From Oscillospiraceae bacterium (GTDB lineage Bacteria; Bacillota; Clostridia; Oscillospirales; Ruminococcaceae): a stretch of DNA of 38,545 nt. Positions 34,069 through 38,545 of the stretch are shown in pieces. Both the position numbers and the translations under genes were made by a program. The DNA lies in assembly GCA_022791945.1 (NCBI GenBank), contig JAAVZY010000113.1:1-38545 (forward strand). Reading direction: 5' to 3'. Every line of letters begins with the position of its first letter. Position 1 is the first letter of the stretch. Below the pieces are notes generated by a model that searched no databases, was not told the DNA's origin, and saw only the letters and a list, made by a program, of their open reading frames with translations.

Positions 34069-35988
34069 CTACACCTCTGAAATGATTGGCAGGATCATGG
34101 GGCTGCGGTGGGTCTTTTTGAAAATGAAGTTAGAAAGCCCGTCACGCACGTTGAGCTTGATGGTGGACCAGTCCCGGATATTCTCCTCGGCGCACTTGTT
34201 CAGCACGGACTTCACCACCTGGCGGGCCTCCCCCATCAGCGCCTCTGCCTCCCGCACGTACACAAATCCCCGGGAGACAATATCCGGCCCGGACAAAAGC
34301 GCGCCGGAAGCGCTCTCCATAGTCATCACCACAATGATCAGCCCGTCCTGGGCCAGATGCTGCCGATCCCGCAGGACAATGGCGCCCACGTCTCCCACGC
34401 CCAGGCCGTCCACCAGCACCCGGCCCGCTTCCACGGTGGAAACCACGCCCATCCCGTTGGCGGAGATCTCCACCACCTGGCCGATCTCTCCCACATGGAT
34501 GTGATTCAGGGGAATCCCCATCCCAACGCCCAGCTTGGCATTGGCTTTCAGATGCTTGTACTCCCCGTGTACCGGCATGAAGAATTTCGGCTTGGTCAGG
34601 GCCATGATGGTGCGGATCTCGTCCTGGCAGGCATGGCCTGAGACGTGAACCTCATACATGGCCTCATAGACCACCTCCGCCCCCAGCTTCAGCAGATCGT
34701 TGACCACCCGGGTCACGTGCTTCTCGTTGCCGGGAATGGGGGTGGCGGAGATAATAATAAAATCCTCGCTGGTGACGCTTACCTTCCGGTGCTCCCCGGA
34801 GGCCATCCGGGACAGGGCGGACATGGGCTCTCCCTGGCTTCCGGTGGTGATGATGATCAGCTTATCCCGGGGAATCCGGGAAATGCTGTCAATATCAATC
34901 AGCAGCCCCTCCGGAACGGTGAGATAGCCCAGCTCCATGGCAACCGCCACCACATTCTCCATGCTCCGCCCGGAGACAGCCACCCGCCTGCCGATCTTCT
35001 CGGCAATGGTGATGATCTGCTGGATCCGGTGGATGTTGGAGGAGAAGGAGGCAATGATGATCCGCTTGCCCTCGGCGCTGTTGAACAGCCCCTCAAAGGA
35101 ACGGCCTACCTTCCGCTCCGTTGGGGTGGAGCCGGGACGCTCCGCGTTGGTGGAGTCGGACAGGAGACAGAGCACCCCCTCCTCTCCCAGCTGGGCGAAC
35201 CGGCCCAGGTCGGTGACGCCGCCCTCAATGGGGGTGTAGTCTATTTTAAAGTCCCCGGTCTGGATCACCGTGCCCGCAGGAGTAAAGACCGCAACGGCCA
35301 TGGCGTCGGGAATAGAGTGGTTCACATGGATGAATTCAACGGTCATGCAGCCCATCTGGATCTGCTGGCGGGGGGAGACGGTGAAAAGCTTGGCCTTGTT
35401 CAGCAGGCCGTGCTCCCGGAGCTTCCCCTTGATCAGGCCGATGGCCAGGGGGGAGGCGTACACCGGGATGTTGAACTTTTTCAGCAGGTAGGGAATGGCT
35501 CCAATGTGATCCTCGTGGCCGTGGGTGATCACCAGGCCCTTGATTCGGGCCAGGTTTTTCTCCACAAAATCAAAATCCGGGATCACCAGATCCACGCCCA
35601 GCATATCCGCATCCGGGAAGGCCAGGCCGCAGTCCACAATGAACATATCTCCCTGGCACTCGTAAACGGTCATATTCTTGCCGATTTCGTTCAGACCGCC
35701 CAGCGGAATAATGTGCAGGGGAACGGCCTTGGGCTTGCGGCCGGGCTTCCGGCGGGCAGGCTGGGTCTTCTGCTCCGGAGCCGCCGCCTGGGCGGATGCG
35801 GCCCGCCGGGGCGTCCTGGGCTGCTTGGCGGCGGGGCGCTTGGGCTCAGCGGCCTCCTCCGGCTTGCGGCTCCGGCGGGGCGCCTTGGGCTTGGGCTGCT
35901 TGACGGTTTCCTTGGTATTGGTGTTGGGGTTTTTCAGAAAGCTTGCGGACTGAGCCGCCTCGTCCTTGTTTTTGGGTGTATTTTCCAC
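34069..35988 (-). CDS. Ribonuclease J
   Basis: 639 residues. Metallo-beta-lactamase/beta-CASP nuclease with 5'-3' exo- and endonuclease activity on mRNA. The catalytic core begins at about residue 91 (LHIIPLGGLNEIGKNMTVYE). The zinc motif THGHEDHIG is at about 155-163 and GTVIQTGDFKIDYTP follows. The beta-CASP part includes SDSTNAERPG and ITTGSQGEPMSALSRMASGE; VHVSGHACQDE is near the C-terminus. About 90 N-terminal residues are an unusual Lys/Pro/Arg/Ala-rich disordered extension. The GTG at 35988 has GAGG 10 bases upstream; longer in-frame starts exist but would read through the structured leader. It is transcribed from the promoter at 36314-36342. Confidence 0.93.
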   Translation of the reverse strand: MENTPKNKDEAAQSASFLKNPNTNTKETVKQPKPKAPRRSRKPEEAAEPKRPAAKQPRTPRRAASAQAAAPEQKTQPARRKPGRKPKAVPLHIIPLGGLNEIGKNMTVYECQGDMFIVDCGLAFPDADMLGVDLVIPDFDFVEKNLARIKGLVITHGHEDHIGAIPYLLKKFNIPVYASPLAIGLIKGKLREHGLLNKAKLFTVSPRQQIQMGCMTVEFIHVNHSIPDAMAVAVFTPAGTVIQTGDFKIDYTPIEGGVTDLGRFAQLGEEGVLCLLSDSTNAERPGSTPTERKVGRSFEGLFNSAEGKRIIIASFSSNIHRIQQIITIAEKIGRRVAVSGRSMENVVAVAMELGYLTVPEGLLIDIDSISRIPRDKLIIITTGSQGEPMSALSRMASGEHRKVSVTSEDFIIISATPIPGNEKHVTRVVNDLLKLGAEVVYEAMYEVHVSGHACQDEIRTIMALTKPKFFMPVHGEYKHLKANAKLGVGMGIPLNHIHVGEIGQVVEISANGMGVVSTVEAGRVLVDGLGVGDVGAIVLRDRQHLAQDGLIIVVMTMESASGALLSGPDIVSRGFVYVREAEALMGEARQVVKSVLNKCAEENIRDWSTIKLNVRDGLSNFIFKKTHRSPMILPIISEV

Positions 35989-36307
35989 TGATTCTTTCCC
36001 TCTTTCTTGTATTGATGGGTCAGGAACGGGCCGCCCCGGAAGTAGCTTCCGAAAAAAAGCAATGCAAAACCAGCCGGAAAGGGAACGCGTTTTTCCTGAA
36101 AGGAAAAGGGCGCGCCCCGTCCTTGCTGTCTGCCGGCAATTTCCCGTGTTCCGTACGCGGGGGAGCCGTTCTCTTATGTAGCGTATTGTATATGAGCTGA
36201 CGCCGTGGGGCATCCAGGCCGCAGCAGGGGTATTTGCTCACGTTTGCCTGCGGCGCGGAGGGGTTCTCCCGTTCCGGTCGTTCAGCGCAGATCCGTACAC
36301 TGATATA
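35989..36307 (-). promoter_or_regulatory. Long (~320 nt) leader of the RNase J gene
   Basis: Between the predicted transcription start and the GTG there are about 320 bases without a credible gene. On the minus strand it includes a TTTTCC/GGAAAA hairpin flanked by GCG/CGC (about 36085-36115), followed by a GCTTTTTTTC tract (about 36051-36060), which could act as an attenuator. This is a candidate site for RNase J self-regulation; that is inference. Confidence 0.45.
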
Positions 36308-36313
36308 AAGATT

Positions 36314-36342
36314 ATGATACCACAGCACAGGAATTATGTCAA
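36314..36342 (-). promoter_or_regulatory. Promoter of the RNase J gene
   Basis: On the minus strand a perfect TTGACA (36337-36342), a 17-base spacer and TATCAT (36314-36319). Confidence 0.8.
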
Positions 36343-36383
36343 GAATCAGATCCGGCGGGCGAGGATTCGGACGGAGACACGGA

Positions 36384-36413
36384 GAAAAGCCCCGGCTTGC
36401 GCCGGGGCTTTTC
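36384..36413. terminator. Terminator of the flagellin gene (bidirectional)
   Basis: A 13 bp perfect stem, GAAAAGCCCCGGC/GCCGGGGCTTTTC, with a 4-base loop, T-rich on both sides. It lies about 65 bases after the flagellin stop. Confidence 0.85.
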
Positions 36414-36417
36414 TTGC

Positions 36418-36441
36418 GGGTATTTGGGTATTTGGGTATTT
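36418..36441. repeat. Three tandem copies of an 8-base unit
   Basis: GGGTATTT is repeated three times without interruption, between the flagellin stop and its terminator. Copy number could vary by slippage; no function is suggested. Confidence 0.8.
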
Positions 36442-36478
36442 GGGATGGTAGAAAACAGCTCTTAAGCAATCAGCGGGA

Positions 36479-38260
36479 TTACTGGAGGAGCTGGAGAACG
36501 GACTGGGGCTGCTGGTTCGCCTGGGCCAGCATGGCCTGAGCGGACTGTACCAGCACGTTCATCTTGGTGTAGTTCATCATTTCCTTCGCCATGTCGGTAT
36601 CGCGGATCCGGCTGTTGGCGGCGGACAGGTTCTCGACGGCTACATCCAGGTTGTTGATGGTGTACTCCAGACGGTTCTGGAAGGCACCCAGGGAAGCCCG
36701 CTGAGTGGAAACAGCATTGATGGCGTTCTTCACCTTGTCGATAGAAGCGCTGGCATTGGGTTCAGTGGTGATATCCAAGCCATCAATCTTCAGGCCCTTG
36801 GAGCTCATATCCTCGATATTGATCTTCATCTTGTTGTAATCATCAGCGGTATCGCCGATCTGGAGAACCAGACCCTTGCCGTCAACCGGCGTCTTGTTGA
36901 GGCTCAGACGGAAACCATCAGCCGCATCAATATTATTGGTAGTACCCTCAGTGATAGCCGCAGTAACAGTCAGGCCGGTAACCTCAGCAATCTTCTTGAT
37001 ATTCTGCGCAAAGTTGCTGTTTGCTGTATCAGGGTTAGTTCCGCCAGCAGCCGGAGCATTTGCTGCACCGCCATCCATCAGGCCGCCAACGCCGCCGATG
37101 AGAACGGTAACATCAGAAGGCAGATCGCTAAAGGCATTAACCCAATCGTCGTTAGCGCCAGTACCATCGGTAGCAGGATCCATGTCGTTGGCCAGAATTA
37201 CAAACTTATGGCCATTGATGGTGAAAACAGCATCATCGAAGTTCTTGCCGTTATACTCGACAAGCTCACTGGCTTTGATTTCGAAGCCATCGTCCACGCC
37301 AGAAACGGTATTTACACCGATAGAAGTAGTGGTATTTACTGCGCCGGTGGGATCAGGCGCATAGGGCTTCGCAGTACCATCTGCTTTCTGGGCGGTCATA
37401 TCAAAGCTGAGTACCTTGCGTCCGGATGTGCCAGTTTCCAGGGCTTCCAGCTTAACCTTCTTGCCTGCGGTTGTGATGTTAAACTCTTTGGAAAGATCGC
37501 TGGCTTTCAGCGCCGCAGTAACAGCGTCAGCAACATTCTGGTCGGTGACAATGCCGTCAGCTGCCAGTGTAGCATAGGTTGTTTTGCCGTCCAAAGAGGT
37601 CAGCTTGTGCTTACCTGTGCCTTCGGACATATCAATCTTAAACTGGAAGCTGCTGGAGGTTCCATCGTCAAAGCCAATGTTAAAGGTGAGAATATCACCA
37701 TCTTCAGCCAGTTTGCCAGTGCTGCCATAAGCAACCAAAGCCTCTTTGGTTTCAAAGGAAGCCTTGCTGCCATCGGACTTATAGGTCTTGGCATTGCCGC
37801 CGACCTCAATCTTGGTCACAGCCTGCTCTGCGGCCAGAGAACCATCCAGCAGTTTCGCGCCGTTGAAGTTGGCGGACTGAGAAATACGGTCAATTTCTTC
37901 CAGCAGCTGGTCAACCTCAGACTGGAGCGCTTCCCGCTCGGTAGAGGTGTAGGTGCCGTTGGCGGACTTGGTAGCCAGCTCGACCATACGGTTCAGCATG
38001 TTGTGAACCTCAGCCAGGTTGCCCTCAGCGGTCTGAAGCAGGGAGATACCGTCCTGGGAGTTAGCAGAAGCGGTCTCCAGGCCCTTGATCTGAGCCTTCA
38101 TCTTCTCGCTGATTGCCAGTCCGGCAGCGTCGTCAGCGGCCCGGTTGATCCGGAAGCCGGAGGACAGCTTCTCCAGAGACTTAGCGACTGCACTGTTGTT
38201 CATGCCCAGCTGACGGTAAGCGTTGAGCGCCATTGTGTTTGTTCTTACGACCATTCCCAT
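36479..38260 (-). CDS. fliC: Flagellin
   Basis: 593 residues, larger than the 270-500 of most clostridial flagellins. The N-terminal D0/D1 region (about 1-165) contains RTNTMALNAYRQLGMNNSAV, EKLSSGFRINRAADDAAGLA and ANSQDGISLLQTAEGNLAEV. The C-terminal D1/D0 (about 505-593) has STQRASLGAFQNRLEYTINN and a final QANQQPQSVLQLLQ. The central part (about 170-500) is the variable, surface-exposed region and is rich in Gly, Thr, Asp and Ala. Exported and polymerised into the filament; the C-terminal D0 acts in export and assembly. ATG with AAGGAGG eight bases upstream. No other flagellar genes are in the window. Confidence 0.96.
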   Translation of the reverse strand: MGMVVRTNTMALNAYRQLGMNNSAVAKSLEKLSSGFRINRAADDAAGLAISEKMKAQIKGLETASANSQDGISLLQTAEGNLAEVHNMLNRMVELATKSANGTYTSTEREALQSEVDQLLEEIDRISQSANFNGAKLLDGSLAAEQAVTKIEVGGNAKTYKSDGSKASFETKEALVAYGSTGKLAEDGDILTFNIGFDDGTSSSFQFKIDMSEGTGKHKLTSLDGKTTYATLAADGIVTDQNVADAVTAALKASDLSKEFNITTAGKKVKLEALETGTSGRKVLSFDMTAQKADGTAKPYAPDPTGAVNTTTSIGVNTVSGVDDGFEIKASELVEYNGKNFDDAVFTINGHKFVILANDMDPATDGTGANDDWVNAFSDLPSDVTVLIGGVGGLMDGGAANAPAAGGTNPDTANSNFAQNIKKIAEVTGLTVTAAITEGTTNNIDAADGFRLSLNKTPVDGKGLVLQIGDTADDYNKMKINIEDMSSKGLKIDGLDITTEPNASASIDKVKNAINAVSTQRASLGAFQNRLEYTINNLDVAVENLSAANSRIRDTDMAKEMMNYTKMNVLVQSAQAMLAQANQQPQSVLQLLQ

Positions 38261-38317
38261 GGTGTGAACCTCCTTGTAAATTGTAGGGCCAATCCCTATG
38301 GCCCATATTTATTTTCA

Positions 38318-38359
38318 CCCGCTCCCCTCCGCCGCGCGCGCCACAGCGGCGGGAGCGGG
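38318..38359 (-). promoter_or_regulatory. Strong hairpin in the flagellin leader
   Basis: CCCGCTCCC (38318-38326) pairs with GGGAGCGGG (38351-38359), extended inward by GCCGC/GCGGC (38331-38335 with 38346-38350). A second hairpin, GGGCCA/TGGCCC (about 38286-38304), sits between it and the ribosome site. Such leader structures could stabilise the abundant flagellin mRNA or control translation. I did not find a clear sigma-D promoter upstream. Confidence 0.5.
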
Positions 38360-38465
38360 GGAAAATCATAGTGTGGTGGGGGCTGTGCTGAATCGGAAGG
38401 AGTGCCGCTTAAAAACGGATCCGGCAATTCCGATTGGCTCCTGCAAGTTTGGGTGCTCCCTGCCC

Positions 38466-38545
38466 CTGAGGGAATCCTTCCACCACCGCCTGCGGCGGTG
38501 GTCCCCCTCCCTTTGACAAGGGAGGCAAGGGGTTTCTGCGCCTAA
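38466..38545. repeat. Mosaic stem-loop element, copy 12 (partial at window edge)
   Basis: It contains the CCACCGCC/GGCGGTGG hairpin and the CCTCCCTTTGACAAGGGAGG unit found in the middle of copy 3 (about 7023-7084), preceded by GAGGGAATCCTTCC as in copy 2. It runs off the right edge. Confidence 0.75.

Overview
This window looks like a chromosomal segment of a GC-rich, low-oxygen Firmicute, most likely Clostridia of the Oscillospiraceae (Flavonifractor / Pseudoflavonifractor / Intestinimonas-like). Four things point that way: the gdpP-rplI-dnaB and tilS-hpt-ftsH blocks; a V-type (not F-type) ATPase operon; a two-gene iron-sulfur serine dehydratase; and a flavoprotein-rubredoxin fusion next to a flagellin gene. 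The taxon is inferred from gene content, not from a search.

Layout. 1-1710: the start of a tautomerase gene, a solitary MazF-like toxin and a GNAT acetyltransferase. 2517-4803: an RNA-rich stretch. It holds a strongly promoted, highly paired, unidentified RNA on the minus strand, a small DUF1292 gene, a probable 6S RNA, a compact cluster of hairpins and a four-tRNA operon (Val, Asp, Phe, Gly). 4885-10748 (minus): a small membrane protein with an HTH-membrane regulator, serine dehydratase alpha and beta, a flavin reductase-rubredoxin and an NhaC antiporter. 11780-13449 (plus): an ACT-domain protein with its UPF0210 partner. 14101-24688 (plus): a complete nine-gene V-ATPase operon with a strong promoter and a structured leader. 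25196-33618 (minus): gdpP-rplI-dnaB-tilS-hpt-ftsH. 34069-38260 (minus): RNase J with a long leader, and flagellin.

The most unusual feature is a family of large non-coding mosaic elements, 12 copies or part-copies of about 0.1-0.85 kb, together about 6 kb or roughly 16% of the window. Each is a chain of short perfect stem-loops in a conserved order. Two arms are inverted copies of each other and contain TTTTTTCGTAAAGAAAAAA hairpins and usually a 14-18 bp AGTCTGTACAGACT palindrome. Stems are kept while their sequence and loops change. The elements sit only between genes, yet several lie inside operons (three in the V-ATPase operon, one between sdaAB and sdaAA, one between rplI and dnaB). No transposase is present. 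The open frames across them are by-products of the repeats and are not annotated as genes.

How the genes fit together: the V-ATPase and NhaC antiporter couple ATP and cation gradients, and the ATPase leader could sense an ion or metabolite. Serine dehydratase makes pyruvate and ammonia. The rubredoxin fusion probably serves oxygen or NO defence. GdpP controls c-di-AMP, while FtsH, TilS, DnaB, L9, RNase J and 6S RNA are housekeeping functions.
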